From NCBI GenBank assembly GCA_024636495.1, contig JAGXGZ010000071.1, forward strand, positions 23,157 through 87,156: a stretch of DNA of 64,000 bases. The letters are read 5' to 3'. The notes under the pieces are model-generated. The model saw nothing but the letters and a program-made list of their open reading frames with translations, was not told where the DNA came from and searched no databases. This stretch comes from Roseobacter sp. GTDB taxonomy: Bacteria > Pseudomonadota > Alphaproteobacteria > Rhodobacterales > Rhodobacteraceae. Shown piece by piece: positions 16,511-25,859 of this stretch (positions are counted from its first letter, which is position 1; each line of letters opens with the position of its first letter). A program made the position numbers and the translations under genes.

Positions 16511-18112
16511 TTAGTGGCCGCCCAAGATGCCGGTGCGCACCTGATAGTTGACGGCGATCTGATACTCAGGATCGTCGTCGCTATCGATCATCAGATGGCC
16601 CGCCTTGTTCAGCAAACGATGGCAGTCGCGGCTCAGGTGGCGCAGCTGCACACGCTTACCGGCTTCCTCATATTTCCCAGCAATTGTCTCGATGGCTTGC
16701 AACGCCGATTGGTCAACCACACGGCTGTCCGCAAAGTCCACAATCACCTCGGATGGATCGTCAAGCACATTGAAAAGCTCGACAAACCCTTCGGAAGACC
16801 CAAAGAATAACGGGCCCTGCACCTGATAGACCTTGGCCCCTTCGGGTGTCAGATACGTCTTGGCATGGATCCGGCGCGAATTGTTCCACGCATAGGCCAA
16901 TGCGGACACGATCACGCCCACCACAACAGCAACCGCAAGGTCTTTGTACACGGTAACAACCGTCACCAGCAGGATCACAAACGCATCCGTCATCGGCACT
17001 TTGCGCAGGATCGTGAGCGAGTTCCACGCAAAGGTCCCGATCACCACCATGAACATCACCCCCACAAGGGCCGCCAGCGGAATCAATTCGATCACCGATG
17101 ATCCGACAAGAATGAACAACAACAAGAACACAGCCGCCGCGATCCCCGCCACACGGGTGCGCCCGCCGGATTTCACGTTGATCATCGACTGGCCGATCAT
17201 GGCACAACCGCCCATCCCCCCGAAAAATCCTGTCACGGTGTTGGCAACACCTTGGGCGATACATTCCTGACTGGCCCCGCCGCGTGTGTTGGTCATATCG
17301 CTCACAAGGTTCAACGTTAGAAGGGATTCAATCAAACCGATGGCTGCCAAAATCACCGCATAGGGCAGGATGATATAAAATGTTTCCATATTGAAAGGTG
17401 CAAGGGCTGTGCCGTAAATCCCCAGCCCCTCACCAAAGGGAAGGTGGAACATCGGAAAGCCGCCCTCGATCGAGGCCAGATCGCCCACACGCGGCACATC
17501 CATACCAGTGGCGATCACCACAACGGCGACGATTCCGATCCCTGCAAGCGGAGCCGGAATCAGTTTGGTCAAACGCGGCATGACCCAGATGATTGCCATG
17601 GTCGCGGCCACAAGGGCCAGCATCAGCAAAAGGGGCTGACCCGACAGCCATTCACCCCCGCCCATGCCATGGCCTGTGTCCACCATCGTGCCGGGCACCT
17701 TGAACTGGCTCATTTGGGCAAGAAAGATAACGATCGCCAGACCGTTCACGAAACCCAACATCACAGGATGCGGCACCAGCCGGATGAACTTGCCCCATTT
17801 CATAACGCCGGCAAATACCTGAATCAGGCCCATCAGAATGACCGTGACGAACAGATATTCAACACCGTGCTGTGCGACCAACGCCACCATTACAACGGCC
17901 AAAGCGCCTGTCGCACCCGAAATCATCCCCGGACGCCCCCCGATCAGCGCCGTAATCAGCCCCACCAGAAATGCCGCGTAAAGCCCCACCAAAGGATGCA
18001 CCCCGGCGACAAATGCAAAAGCCACCGCTTCGGGCACCAACGCCAAGGCAACGGTCAAGCCAGATAGCAGTTCGATCCGGATACGTGATGGCGAAAACCC
18101 TTCTCCCGGCAT
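16511..18112 (-). CDS. SulP-family inorganic anion transporter
   Basis: Multi-pass inner-membrane transporter of the SulP/SLC26 family with a C-terminal cytoplasmic STAS domain (about the last 120 residues, with DSRVVDQSALQAIETIAG). Family substrates include sulfate, bicarbonate and C4-dicarboxylates. The first helices follow IRIELLSGLTVALALVPEAV, the SulP signature. I place the start at ATG 18112. The frame can extend to a TTG at 18247, but that extension looks non-coding and lacks membrane character. From 18112 the protein has 533 residues. Single gene, divergent from mtnP. Confidence 0.88.
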   Translation of the reverse strand: MPGEGFSPSRIRIELLSGLTVALALVPEAVAFAFVAGVHPLVGLYAAFLVGLITALIGGRPGMISGATGALAVVMVALVAQHGVEYLFVTVILMGLIQVFAGVMKWGKFIRLVPHPVMLGFVNGLAIVIFLAQMSQFKVPGTMVDTGHGMGGGEWLSGQPLLLMLALVAATMAIIWVMPRLTKLIPAPLAGIGIVAVVVIATGMDVPRVGDLASIEGGFPMFHLPFGEGLGIYGTALAPFNMETFYIILPYAVILAAIGLIESLLTLNLVSDMTNTRGGASQECIAQGVANTVTGFFGGMGGCAMIGQSMINVKSGGRTRVAGIAAAVFLLLFILVGSSVIELIPLAALVGVMFMVVIGTFAWNSLTILRKVPMTDAFVILLVTVVTVYKDLAVAVVVGVIVSALAYAWNNSRRIHAKTYLTPEGAKVYQVQGPLFFGSSEGFVELFNVLDDPSEVIVDFADSRVVDQSALQAIETIAGKYEEAGKRVQLRHLSRDCHRLLNKAGHLMIDSDDDPEYQIAVNYQVRTGILGGH

Positions 18113-18330
18113 CCACCGCAGGTCGGTCACGTCTAGGTTCTTTGTGAAGCTGCGGAATGTGGCACGCACGATGGGGCATCCTTCGAATGATAAAGTCGGA
18201 AACTCTTTCGCGCTGACTAGACCAAACCTGCCCAGATGGAAACCCAAGGCCTGTCCAGCCCGCTGGTTTCGGGGTTTTAATTGCAGCTATCCTTGATACT
18301 CTGAGCGCAAATCAATCCAGAGGCATCGCC

Positions 18331-19203
18331 ATGACACAGACCAAAATTGCCGTAATCGGCGGCTCGGGCATCTATGATATCGACGGGCTTGAGGGGGCAG
18401 AATGGCTTACCGTAAAGGGGCCCTGGGGGGCACCATCGGACGCCATCCTGACTGGCACGCTGGACGGGGTCGAGATGGCATTTCTACCGCGTCACGGTCG
18501 GGGCCATGTCCATTCGCCCTCTAGCGTGCCTTACCGTGCCAATATTGACGCGCTCAAGCGGTTGGGCTGCACAGATGTCATCAGCGTATCGGCCTGCGGG
18601 TCATTTCGCGAAGAGATGGCACCGGGTGATTTCGTGATCGTCGACCAGTTCATCGACCGAACCTTTGCGCGCGAAAAGTCATTCTTTGGCACCGGCTGCG
18701 TCGCCCATGTGAGCGTCGCCCATCCCACCTGCCCGCGCCTGAGCGACGCCTGCGAAGCTGCCGCAAAGGATGCCGAGATCAAAGTGCATCGCGGCGGCAC
18801 CTACCTGGCAATGGAAGGGCCGCAGTTTTCGACGCTTGCGGAATCCAATATGTACCGGGAAAGCTGGGGGGCCGACGTGATCGGCATGACCAATATGCCC
18901 GAGGCCAAACTGGCCCGCGAAGCCGAGCTTTGCTATGCCTCTGTCGCGATGATCACCGATTACGACAGCTGGCACCCAGACCACGGCGAAGTGGATGTGA
19001 CCAAGATTATCGAGACCCTGATGGGCAATGCCGACAAGGGCCGCCAGCTTGTCGCGCGCGTGCCCGCCTTGCTGGGGGCCACGCGCGAGGCTTGCCCGCA
19101 TGGCTGCGACCGCGCGCTGGAGTTTGCGATCATGACACAGCCGGAAATGCGCGACCCCGTCTTGATGGCGAAACTGGATGCGGTGGCGGGCCGGGTGATT
19201 TAA
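18331..19203 (+). CDS. mtnP: S-methyl-5'-thioadenosine phosphorylase
   Basis: Splits methylthioadenosine, a by-product of polyamine synthesis, into adenine and methylthioribose-1-phosphate. The 290-residue protein shows the family motifs IGGSGIYDI, LPRHGRGH near residue 50, YLAMEGPQFSTLAES and DVIGMTNMPEAKLARE, matching MTA phosphorylase rather than ordinary purine nucleoside phosphorylase. apt, which recycles the released adenine to AMP, lies directly downstream, so the pair forms an adenine-salvage unit. The ATG follows AGAGG. Confidence 0.95.
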   Translation: MTQTKIAVIGGSGIYDIDGLEGAEWLTVKGPWGAPSDAILTGTLDGVEMAFLPRHGRGHVHSPSSVPYRANIDALKRLGCTDVISVSACGSFREEMAPGDFVIVDQFIDRTFAREKSFFGTGCVAHVSVAHPTCPRLSDACEAAAKDAEIKVHRGGTYLAMEGPQFSTLAESNMYRESWGADVIGMTNMPEAKLAREAELCYASVAMITDYDSWHPDHGEVDVTKIIETLMGNADKGRQLVARVPALLGATREACPHGCDRALEFAIMTQPEMRDPVLMAKLDAVAGRVI

Positions 19204-19305
19204 GAAGAAACGCGCCATGCCCGGCGGGTCGGGTTATGAGTATTTTTAAAAGGGTGAAGATAAGGGGGCTGTCCTTTGTCTGCCCTTGGGTTTTGGGAGA
19301 ACCAG

Positions 19306-19836
19306 ATGAAACAGGTTCAGGACTATATTCGCACCATCGTCGATTTCCCCCATGAGGGGATCATGTTTCGCGATGTGACAACGCTTTTTGCTGATCCGCG
19401 CGGGTTTCGCATGGCGATTGACCAGATGCTGCACCCCTATGCAGGGTTCGATATCGACAAGGTTGTGGGGCTTGAGGCGCGCGGTTTCATCCTAGGCGGG
19501 GCAATTGCGCATCAGCTTTCTGTGGGGTTCGTGCCGATCCGCAAAAAAGGGAAGTTGCCGGGGCGCACGATCTCGCAGGATTATACGTTGGAATACGGCG
19601 AGGCGATTGTTGAAATTCACGACGATGCGATCCAGCCCGGAGAGCGGGTTTTGGTCGTCGATGATCTGCTGGCCACGGGCGGGACTGCCGAGGCTGGCAT
19701 CAAGTTGATCGAGCGCTTGGGCGGCGAGATCGTTTCGTGTTCGTTCATCATTGATCTGCCAGAGCTTGGTGGGCGCAAACGGTTGGAAGCCATGGGCATG
19801 GATGTTCACGCACTTTGTGCTTTTGACGGGATGTGA
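19306..19836 (+). CDS. apt: Adenine phosphoribosyltransferase
   Basis: Converts adenine and PRPP to AMP. The 176-residue protein has the PRPP-binding motif [16 protein letters not shown] near the C-terminal half and the class-typical [18 protein letters not shown] start it at ATG 19306 behind GGGAGA; the in-frame TTG ten codons upstream is not needed. Together with mtnP it salvages adenine from methylthioadenosine. The 100 bp between mtnP and apt hold a GAGTATTTTTAAAAGGG stretch that faintly recalls the dispersed repeat, but no gene. Confidence 0.96.
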   Translation: MKQVQDYIRTIVDFPHEGIMFRDVTTLFADPRGFRMAIDQMLHPYAGFDIDKVVGLEARGFILGGAIAHQLSVGFVPIRKKGKLPGRTISQDYTLEYGEAIVEIHDDAIQPGERVLVVDDLLATGGTAEAGIKLIERLGGEIVSCSFIIDLPELGGRKRLEAMGMDVHALCAFDGM

Positions 19837-19893
19837 GGGGGCCCTGCCCCCCGCCCTTTGGGCGTCCCCCGGGATATTTTTGAGCCAGAGAAG
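19836..19893 (+). repeat. Dispersed intergenic repeat, copy B
   Basis: GC hairpins (GGGGGCCCTGCCCCC and GGGCGTCCCCCGG) lead into GGATATTTTTGAGCCAG and AGAAG. It fills the gap between the convergent genes apt and the FAD-linked dehydrogenase and could act as a terminator for apt. It matches copies at 10077, 36490, 51666 and 63748. Confidence 0.8.
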
Positions 19894-19894
19894 T

Positions 19895-21316
19895 TCAGCT
19901 TGGCGCGAGCAGGATCACGCCGGGGTTCATGATGCCATTGGGGTCAAGGGCCGCTTTAATCGCGCGGATGGCTGAAAGCTTTGCCGGATCGCTATAGCGT
20001 TCAAGGTCTTTGACTTTGAGGCGGCCAATTCCGTGTTCGGCGCTGACCGATCCACCCATGGCGTGCGTCAAATCATGGATTGCCGTTTTGATCTGATCGC
20101 GTTCGTCCATATGATCGTGGCGGGATTTTCCGGGCATCGGGAAAATATTGTAATGCAGGTTACCATCGCCGACATGGCCAAAGCAGTTAATCCGGAAATC
20201 CCCCAAGGCAGCGATCTGTTCTCCGGCTTTGAGGATAAAATCGGGGATCGCGCCCAGCGGCACCGAGATATCATGACTTGAGACAGAACCGATCTTGCGA
20301 TTGGCATGGGGGATCATTTCACGGATCGCCCAAAAATCGTCTGATTGCTGCTGGCTTTGCGCGATCAGGCCATCGGTGACAAGATCAGCCTCCATGGCGG
20401 TCTCGAACAACGTTTCCAGGGACGTAGCCGGATCAAGATCGCCGCTGAGGCCCAGTTCGATCAGCACGCACCAATGCGGGGCTGTGGCAAAGGGTTGCCG
20501 CAGGTCAGGCATCGTTTCGGCCAGAAAATCAAAGCCCATCTTGTTCATGATCTCGAATGCGCTGATCATTTCGCCCAGTTGATCGCGGGCAAGGGAAAGC
20601 AGTTTGAGGGCGGCGGCGGGTGAGCGGACGACAAGCAGCGCTGTGCCGGACTTGGGCGGGCGCGCGAAAAGCTTAAGCGCCGCTGCCGTGATGATCCCCA
20701 ATGTCCCCTCCGCCCCGATCAGCAAATGGCGCAGATCGTAGCCGGTGTTGTTTTTGCGCAGCCGCGTGAGGCCGTTCCAGATCTGACCATCGGGCAAGAC
20801 CGCCTCGAGGCCCAAACACAGATCCCGCGCATTGCCATAGCGCAAAACGCCCGTACCGCCTGCGTTCGTCGCGAGGTTTCCCCCGATACGGGCCGATCCT
20901 TGAGCGGCGAGCGTCAGGGGGAAAAGACGGTCCACGCCTTGCGCCGCATCTTGCACGTCAGACAGGATCACCCCCGCCTCGACCACAAGCACGTTTTCGT
21001 CAGGATAGACCGCCCTGACCTTGTTCATCCGCTCGAGCGACAAGATCAATGGCGCGGGACCGTCTTCGGCCACCTGCCCCCCAACCAGACCCGTACCCCC
21101 GCCGTAGGGAATAACGCCGACGCGCGCGGCATTGGCGTGGCGGATCAGGGTTGATACCTCTTGCGCATCACGTGGCAGGGCCAAAATAGCCGTTTGCCCT
21201 GCGTAAAGACCGCGAGGTTCTTCAAGATATCGTGGCTCGACGGGGCGGAAAACCTCGGAGGGGAGATCGGCACGCAAAGCGGCCTCGAAGGCGGGATCGG
21301 CGGGGTTCAATTTCAT
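19895..21316 (-). CDS. FAD-linked 2-hydroxyacid dehydrogenase (GlcD / D-lactate dehydrogenase-like)
   Basis: Flavoprotein of 473 residues that oxidises a 2-hydroxyacid such as D-lactate, glycolate or D-2-hydroxyglutarate. The PCMH-type FAD domain contains PYGGGTGLVGGQVAEDG and NAGGTGVLRYGNARDLCLG. The C-terminal FAD-oxidase domain carries HVGDGNLHYNIFP and SAEHGIGRLKV, the metal and substrate histidines of this family. It ends NPGVILLAPS, a typical family end. It has no FeS domain, so it is the single-subunit type. The exact substrate is not resolvable from sequence. Confidence 0.9.
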   Translation of the reverse strand: MKLNPADPAFEAALRADLPSEVFRPVEPRYLEEPRGLYAGQTAILALPRDAQEVSTLIRHANAARVGVIPYGGGTGLVGGQVAEDGPAPLILSLERMNKVRAVYPDENVLVVEAGVILSDVQDAAQGVDRLFPLTLAAQGSARIGGNLATNAGGTGVLRYGNARDLCLGLEAVLPDGQIWNGLTRLRKNNTGYDLRHLLIGAEGTLGIITAAALKLFARPPKSGTALLVVRSPAAALKLLSLARDQLGEMISAFEIMNKMGFDFLAETMPDLRQPFATAPHWCVLIELGLSGDLDPATSLETLFETAMEADLVTDGLIAQSQQQSDDFWAIREMIPHANRKIGSVSSHDISVPLGAIPDFILKAGEQIAALGDFRINCFGHVGDGNLHYNIFPMPGKSRHDHMDERDQIKTAIHDLTHAMGGSVSAEHGIGRLKVKDLERYSDPAKLSAIRAIKAALDPNGIMNPGVILLAPS

Positions 21317-21356
21317 CCGCTATTGATCGCGCTGCCAGACATGACATGCAAGCCGC

Positions 21357-22181
21357 TTAATTGTCGCTGCGCAGATATTGCGGGCGCAGCACCATGATTG
21401 TGGGCCGCGAAGGCAACCTGTCGCGGGACACATCCAAAGACGGTCCTTCCACGTTGATGACCGTAAATTCATCCGCCATGCCAGTTAGAAAATCATCCAG
21501 CCCAAAGTCGGAAAACCAGTGCATCGGGATGACGATCGACGATTTCAGACGTTTTAGAATGCGGATCATCGAAGGCTGGTCCAAAGTATAGCCCCCATCC
21601 ACCGGGGCCATCACCACATCCAACCGCCCAATGGCTGCGTATTGCGCCGCGTCGGGCTCATGATGCAGATGCCCCAGATGACCGATGCAAAGACCTGCCA
21701 TCTCGAAGATGAATATCGAATTGCCCTCGACTTCGACACCCGAGAATTGAGAACGGATATCAGTCGAGACATTGCGGATCAGCACCTCGCCAAGATCCAG
21801 CTTGTGATCAATGCCTTGGCCGAATTCGCCCCATCCGGGCAGAACATGCGGGATGGCCGGGTCAGGCGCGGCCGTGAAATGGCTGCCGTGGGCGCGGTTC
21901 ATTGTGACCACATCGGGGATCAGCGGCAGGGTGCCGGTAAATCCGGTAAAGTCAGTTACCATATTCAAACCACCATGGCTGCGGATCAGAAAGCTGGCAT
22001 GCGCGACATAGTGCAGATGTACCGTTTCAGGCGCGACCTGAGGCAGGCTGGCGAGGGTGACGTATTCCATACCCGGAGCGGCATCCGCCAGCGCGATACA
22101 ATGGCTGGGCGTACGGGTTTGAATTTGCGCCTGAGCCATCGGGGCCAGCAGGGACAAGGCTGCGATCAGACGGATAAGCAT
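21357..22181 (-). CDS. Exported metallo-beta-lactamase-fold hydrolase (UlaG-like)
   Basis: A periplasmic or secreted MBL-fold protein of 274 residues starting at ATG 22181, behind the near-perfect ribosome site AAAGGAGG. The signal peptide ends near MAQAQIQ. Metal-ligand motifs are of the UlaG type: HYVAHASFLIRSHGG near the N-terminus, NRAHGSHFT, GHLGHLHH and PMHWFSD near the end. The classical HxHxDH is changed, as in other members of this subgroup. The real substrate is unknown. The gene stands alone between minus-strand neighbours. Confidence 0.85.
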   Translation of the reverse strand: MLIRLIAALSLLAPMAQAQIQTRTPSHCIALADAAPGMEYVTLASLPQVAPETVHLHYVAHASFLIRSHGGLNMVTDFTGFTGTLPLIPDVVTMNRAHGSHFTAAPDPAIPHVLPGWGEFGQGIDHKLDLGEVLIRNVSTDIRSQFSGVEVEGNSIFIFEMAGLCIGHLGHLHHEPDAAQYAAIGRLDVVMAPVDGGYTLDQPSMIRILKRLKSSIVIPMHWFSDFGLDDFLTGMADEFTVINVEGPSLDVSRDRLPSRPTIMVLRPQYLRSDN

Positions 22182-22252
22182 GGGCGATCCTCCTTTACTT
22201 GAAAAAGGATACCGCAAAAATACCGTCTGTCGCGGGGCTTTATGACGCAGGG

Positions 22253-23038
22253 TTAGCGTAAGATCGGCGGTTTGCTTGGGTCAGAGCCGGGGGCTTGCAT
22301 CCGCGGGGTCTTTTGCAGAGGCTCCATCTGGGGCAAATCGAACCGCAAGCCCACCTTGGACAGCTTTTCGACCGTGGGATCGGTGGGCGCGAAAAATCCT
22401 ACGTCCATGGCCCCGGCTTCGATCCCCGAAAAGGTCAATGCCTCGGACGCGGCGCGCACCAACGCATCTTGGGCGCGAGGAATCGCGCCCACAAAGCCCA
22501 ACAGATGCCCACGCCCGCCCCCCTGATATTCTACACCGACAAGCCACGCGCCCGCCGCCATGCCCGTCGCTGTCGCCAGCTTGGCGTCAATCGCGGCGAT
22601 CAGCGTTTCGGGCAACCCCTTTGGGGGGATCACGCGTTCGATCTTGGCCTCGACCTGACCGGGCGCGTGGGAAAGCGTGTCGCGCAGCCATGCCACAGCG
22701 CTATCGGGCAGCAAAATGGCCGATGGGGCGACACTGATATTTACCGCCATGCCAAGCGGTTGCCCGTCGAGCATCCCCGCAATCGCACGTCCCGACAGGG
22801 CCACATAGGGGGCCGCGTGGCCGACATAGGCCGCCAGCCGCTCGATCCGGTCAAAGACCAGAACATAGGCTTCATCCAGCAACACCGGGCTGACCTGATC
22901 GGCATCGGGCTCATCCTCAAGCAGCATAAACAGCTCGACGTCCGCCATGCGTTCGTAAAACCGCAAGCGGGCGGCGTCATTGCCCTCGTCCGCCATCATG
23001 GCGGCGTGGGCGGTATCCAGCGGCGTGGCTTCAGTCAT
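22253..23038 (-). CDS. SseB family protein
   Basis: A 261-residue protein whose N-terminal half (about 1-125) matches the SseB N-terminal domain: AARLRFYERMADVELFMLLE, then VLVFDRIERLAAYVGHAAPY. The family is named after enhanced serine sensitivity in E. coli, and its function is unknown. The C-terminal half is a second, Ala-rich domain found in alphaproteobacterial members. It overlaps the preceding glycosylase gene by 8 bp and is probably co-transcribed with it. Confidence 0.78.
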   Translation of the reverse strand: MTEATPLDTAHAAMMADEGNDAARLRFYERMADVELFMLLEDEPDADQVSPVLLDEAYVLVFDRIERLAAYVGHAAPYVALSGRAIAGMLDGQPLGMAVNISVAPSAILLPDSAVAWLRDTLSHAPGQVEAKIERVIPPKGLPETLIAAIDAKLATATGMAAGAWLVGVEYQGGGRGHLLGFVGAIPRAQDALVRAASEALTFSGIEAGAMDVGFFAPTDPTVEKLSKVGLRFDLPQMEPLQKTPRMQAPGSDPSKPPILR

Positions 23039-23618
23039 GCATCACATCCCTTACAACAGCGCGGAGACGAGGAAGCACATCTTCCTCGAACCACGAATTT
23101 TTCTTTAGCCATCCGGTATTGCGCCACGACGGATGAGGCAAGGCAAAGACACCCGGCGGATGGTCGCGCCAACGGGCAACTGCATCCGTCACGGTCGTGA
23201 AGTCAGCTAAATGATAGCGCATCGCATGACCACCGATAAGGATCGTCAAGCGGATGTCCGGCACGCAGGCCAAGGCGCTTGCCCGCCAAGTCTTGGCACA
23301 AATCGGGGGCGGCGGCAGGTCGCTTCCATTGGCATCATAGCCGGGAAAGCAGAACGCCATCGGGATGATCGCGACACGCCCCCGGTCGTAGAATGCATCT
23401 TCGTCCAACCCCAACCAGTCCCGCAAGCGCACGCCAGAGGCATCCCAAAAAGGCGTGTTGGCCTCGTGAACGCGCAGGCCCGGTGCCTGGCTCGCGATTA
23501 GCAGCCTTGCGCCGGGTTGGAACCAGACCACGGGATTGGGTTGATGCGCAGTGGCCGTTGCGGCAAAACGCTCAGCGCATAGGGTACAATTGTGCAAGTC
23601 TGGTCGGATATCAGGCAT
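23031..23618 (-). CDS. Uracil-DNA glycosylase family protein
   Basis: A 195-residue member of the uracil-DNA-glycosylase superfamily. It begins with a Cys-x2-Cys pair (LHNCTLCAERF) that recalls the iron-sulfur ligands of family 4/5 enzymes. LLIASQAPGLRVHEANTPFWD is the counterpart of motif 1 and ALPHPSWRNTGWL that of the C-terminal HPSxxN motif. The active-site residues differ from classical UDG, so it may remove other damaged bases, or be a COG1573-like protein with another role. It overlaps the SseB gene by 8 bp. Confidence 0.75.
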   Translation of the reverse strand: MPDIRPDLHNCTLCAERFAATATAHQPNPVVWFQPGARLLIASQAPGLRVHEANTPFWDASGVRLRDWLGLDEDAFYDRGRVAIIPMAFCFPGYDANGSDLPPPPICAKTWRASALACVPDIRLTILIGGHAMRYHLADFTTVTDAVARWRDHPPGVFALPHPSWRNTGWLKKNSWFEEDVLPRLRAVVRDVMHD

Positions 23619-23687
23619 CCGCCTTAAATAGCGGGTCTATCTGGGGTTTCAAACCAAACGCTAAAATCGAGGAGCTCGTTATTTCGA

Positions 23688-23740
23688 CATTTCTCGAAAT
23701 GATCTTGACCCAGACCAAAAATACTATATTTCTAGAAGTA
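23688..23740 (+). promoter_or_regulatory. Predicted arsR promoter with two matching operators
   Basis: The perfect inverted repeat CATTTC-TC-GAAATG (23688-23701) recurs with one mismatch as TATTTC-TA-GAAGTA (23727-23740), 39 bp later and abutting the ATG. Between them lie a likely -35 TCTTGA (23703-23708) and -10 TATATT (23725-23730) spaced 16 bp. The expected transcript start falls at or next to the ATG, so the mRNA is probably leaderless. ArsR-type repressors commonly bind such dyads in their own promoters. Confidence 0.6.
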
Positions 23741-24084
23741 TGGAAATAAATATATCCTTGCCGCCCGACTTAACCCTGACCGCCGCGCGATTTGCCGCGT
23801 TGGGGTCAGAACAGCGGCTGCACGTCTTGCGCGTGTTGGTCCGAGCCGGCCCGGAGGGTCTTACCATCGGAACGCTGGGCGCGCGGACTGAAATCACCGG
23901 ATCAACCCTGACACATCACGTCAAACTGTTGGTGGCAGCGGGATTGGTACAACAGAAAAAGCAGGGTCGCACCATCATCTGCGCCGCCGTCGCCCATCAG
24001 GCGGTGCAAGATATGTCGATGTTTTTGCTAACCGAATGTTGCGCAGATGCAGACGCCCCCTGCCCTAACCATCCACACCTCTAG
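23740..24084 (+). CDS. ArsR-family metal-responsive transcriptional repressor
   Basis: A winged-helix regulator of 114 residues. ARFAALGSEQRLHVLRVLV and STLTHHVKLLVAAGLVQQ are the ArsR helix-turn-helix core. The C-terminal tail TECCADADAPCPNH is rich in Cys and His and probably binds the metal that releases DNA. It lies 11 bp before a CDF zinc exporter, which points to zinc or a related divalent metal (Co, Cd) as inducer. No Shine-Dalgarno precedes the ATG, in line with a leaderless transcript. It is distinct from arsenic ArsR: I see no CxCxxC in the DNA-recognition helix. Confidence 0.87.
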   Translation: MEINISLPPDLTLTAARFAALGSEQRLHVLRVLVRAGPEGLTIGTLGARTEITGSTLTHHVKLLVAAGLVQQKKQGRTIICAAVAHQAVQDMSMFLLTECCADADAPCPNHPHL

Positions 24085-24095
24085 AAAGCTGCCGC

Positions 24096-24995
24096 ATGTC
24101 CCACGCCCATCATCACGTCGATCCAGACGCAGGCGACGGTAAAATCGCAATCGCCGTCGCGATCAATCTTGGCCTGACCGTTGCGCAGATCATCGGTGGC
24201 TTGGTGTCGGGCAGCTTGTCTTTGATTGCCGATGCGCTGCATAATTTCAGCGATGCAATTGCACTGATCATCGCTTTTGGTGCCCGCAAAATCGCCCGCC
24301 GCCCGGCGAACGAAAACATGACCTTTGGCTATGGCCGGATCGAAGTCGTCGCGGCGCTTATCAACTACACCACGTTGATCATGATCGGCCTTTATCTGAT
24401 CTACGAGGCGATCGTGCGGCTTTGGGATCCATCGCCCGTGGCAGGTTGGATCGTGATTGGGGTCGCAGCAATTGCCCTGCTGGTCGATCTGGGGACCGCC
24501 GCGCTCACCTACAAAGCGTCGAAAAGCAGCGTCAATATTCGTGCCGCGTTCTTGCACAATGTCGCAGATGCATTGGGGTCGGTTGCGGTAATCATCGCGG
24601 GTACACTGGTGCTTTTGTTCGGGTGGGTTTGGGTTGATCCGATTGCGACACTTTTGATCGCGGGGTACATCCTGTGGCAATCGGCGACCGAACTTCCCGG
24701 GGTTGTGCGTGTCTTGATGTTGGCACGACCGTCGGACATCGAAACCGAAAACGTCATTCAGACCATGCGGTTGGTTCCGGGTGTCGCAGGTATCCACCAC
24801 GTGCATCTATGGATGATGCAAGAGCATGGAAGCGCGCTGGATGCGCATGTTGTCACAGCCCCCGGCACCGATCACAGTGATCTGCGCAAAGCATTGAAAT
24901 CAAAATTGAAAGATAGGTTTAACCTGCATCATATGACACTTGAGCTTGAGACAGAAGCGGATCAATGCAAACATCCGGCGACGATTGGGCATTAG
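24096..24995 (+). CDS. Cation diffusion facilitator, zinc-type exporter (ZitB/CzcD-like)
   Basis: Inner-membrane antiporter of 299 residues with six predicted helices and a C-terminal cytoplasmic domain. The metal site of zinc-type CDF proteins is complete: HNFSD in helix 2 and HNVAD in helix 5. The N-terminus begins MSHAHHHVDPD, a short His-rich tag, and there is no long His loop between helices 4 and 5. The C-terminal domain contains GIHHVHLWMM. It is co-transcribed with the ArsR-type gene just upstream. Zinc is the best guess; cobalt or cadmium are possible. Confidence 0.93.
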   Translation: MSHAHHHVDPDAGDGKIAIAVAINLGLTVAQIIGGLVSGSLSLIADALHNFSDAIALIIAFGARKIARRPANENMTFGYGRIEVVAALINYTTLIMIGLYLIYEAIVRLWDPSPVAGWIVIGVAAIALLVDLGTAALTYKASKSSVNIRAAFLHNVADALGSVAVIIAGTLVLLFGWVWVDPIATLLIAGYILWQSATELPGVVRVLMLARPSDIETENVIQTMRLVPGVAGIHHVHLWMMQEHGSALDAHVVTAPGTDHSDLRKALKSKLKDRFNLHHMTLELETEADQCKHPATIGH

Positions 24996-25199
24996 ATGGA
25001 AACAATGTCTCTGGGATGGGACAGAATTTGGCTCACCTTATGTTGATCGTCACAAGGCGGCTCCCTGCCATGGCACCGCCAGTCCTTGTTGTACTTTTGT
25101 TTCAGGATCGGACATAATGTAGTCTAATTCATAAGATAGATATCTGCCAATCCTCCGCTAAAAGGAGGTCTATAAAACACAGCGCAAACCGGAGCAGCC

Positions 25200-25859
25200 A
25201 TGCTGGAATTCGACAATGTATCCAAGTCGTTTTGGACAGGTACACAGCACAAGGTCATTCTTGACCATGTGTCGTTTCGCGTTGAATTGGGCACTTCACT
25301 GGGCATCATGGCCCCGAACGGGACAGGCAAAACCACGCTAATCAACATGATGGCAGGGCTTGAAATGCCCGACGAGGGAGAGATCAGGCGCAATTGCAAC
25401 ATCAGCTTTCCGCTTGGTTTTATGGGCGGCGTTGTTAGCAAAGTGTCCGCGATGGAGAACGCGCGGTATATCGCGCGGCTTTACGGTCTTGATCCCGATT
25501 ATGTCGAAAGTTTTTGCCGCTGGCTGTGTGGCTTGGGTGAATATTTCGACCAGCCAATAGGTACTTATTCAGCCGGTATGCGCGGGCGGTTTTCCTTTGC
25601 CCTATTGCTGGCCCTTGATTTCGACATCTATTTGATAGACGAGGGCATGCCGACAACCACGGACGTTGAATTCAATCGCAAGGCAGGCGAAATCCTGAAA
25701 GAACGGTTGCGCACAACGACCATCATCATCGTATCGCACCAAGCCGAAACGCTTGAGCAATACGCGCGTTCCGCTGCCGTACTACTGGGCGGAAAGCTTC
25801 ATATATTCGACACGTTGGAAGAGGCTAAGCAGGTTTATGACTACGAAACCAAAAGCTAG
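25200..25859 (+). CDS. kpsT: Capsular polysaccharide export ATP-binding protein (KpsT-like)
   Basis: ATPase of an ABC-2 type exporter that moves group 2/3 capsule across the inner membrane, 219 residues. Walker A is APNGTGKTT (38-46), with Ala in place of the usual first Gly. The ABC signature is the KpsT-type YSAGMRGRF (122-130), and Walker B is YLIDEGMP with Asp146-Glu147. The channel gene kpsM is not beside it. The start has GGAG 6-7 bp upstream. Some 30 bp upstream, an exact anti-SD match AAAGGAGGT (25161-25169) sits in a small hairpin without a start codon. Downstream kpsE overlaps it by 23 bp. Confidence 0.9.
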   Translation: MLEFDNVSKSFWTGTQHKVILDHVSFRVELGTSLGIMAPNGTGKTTLINMMAGLEMPDEGEIRRNCNISFPLGFMGGVVSKVSAMENARYIARLYGLDPDYVESFCRWLCGLGEYFDQPIGTYSAGMRGRFSFALLLALDFDIYLIDEGMPTTTDVEFNRKAGEILKERLRTTTIIIVSHQAETLEQYARSAAVLLGGKLHIFDTLEEAKQVYDYETKS

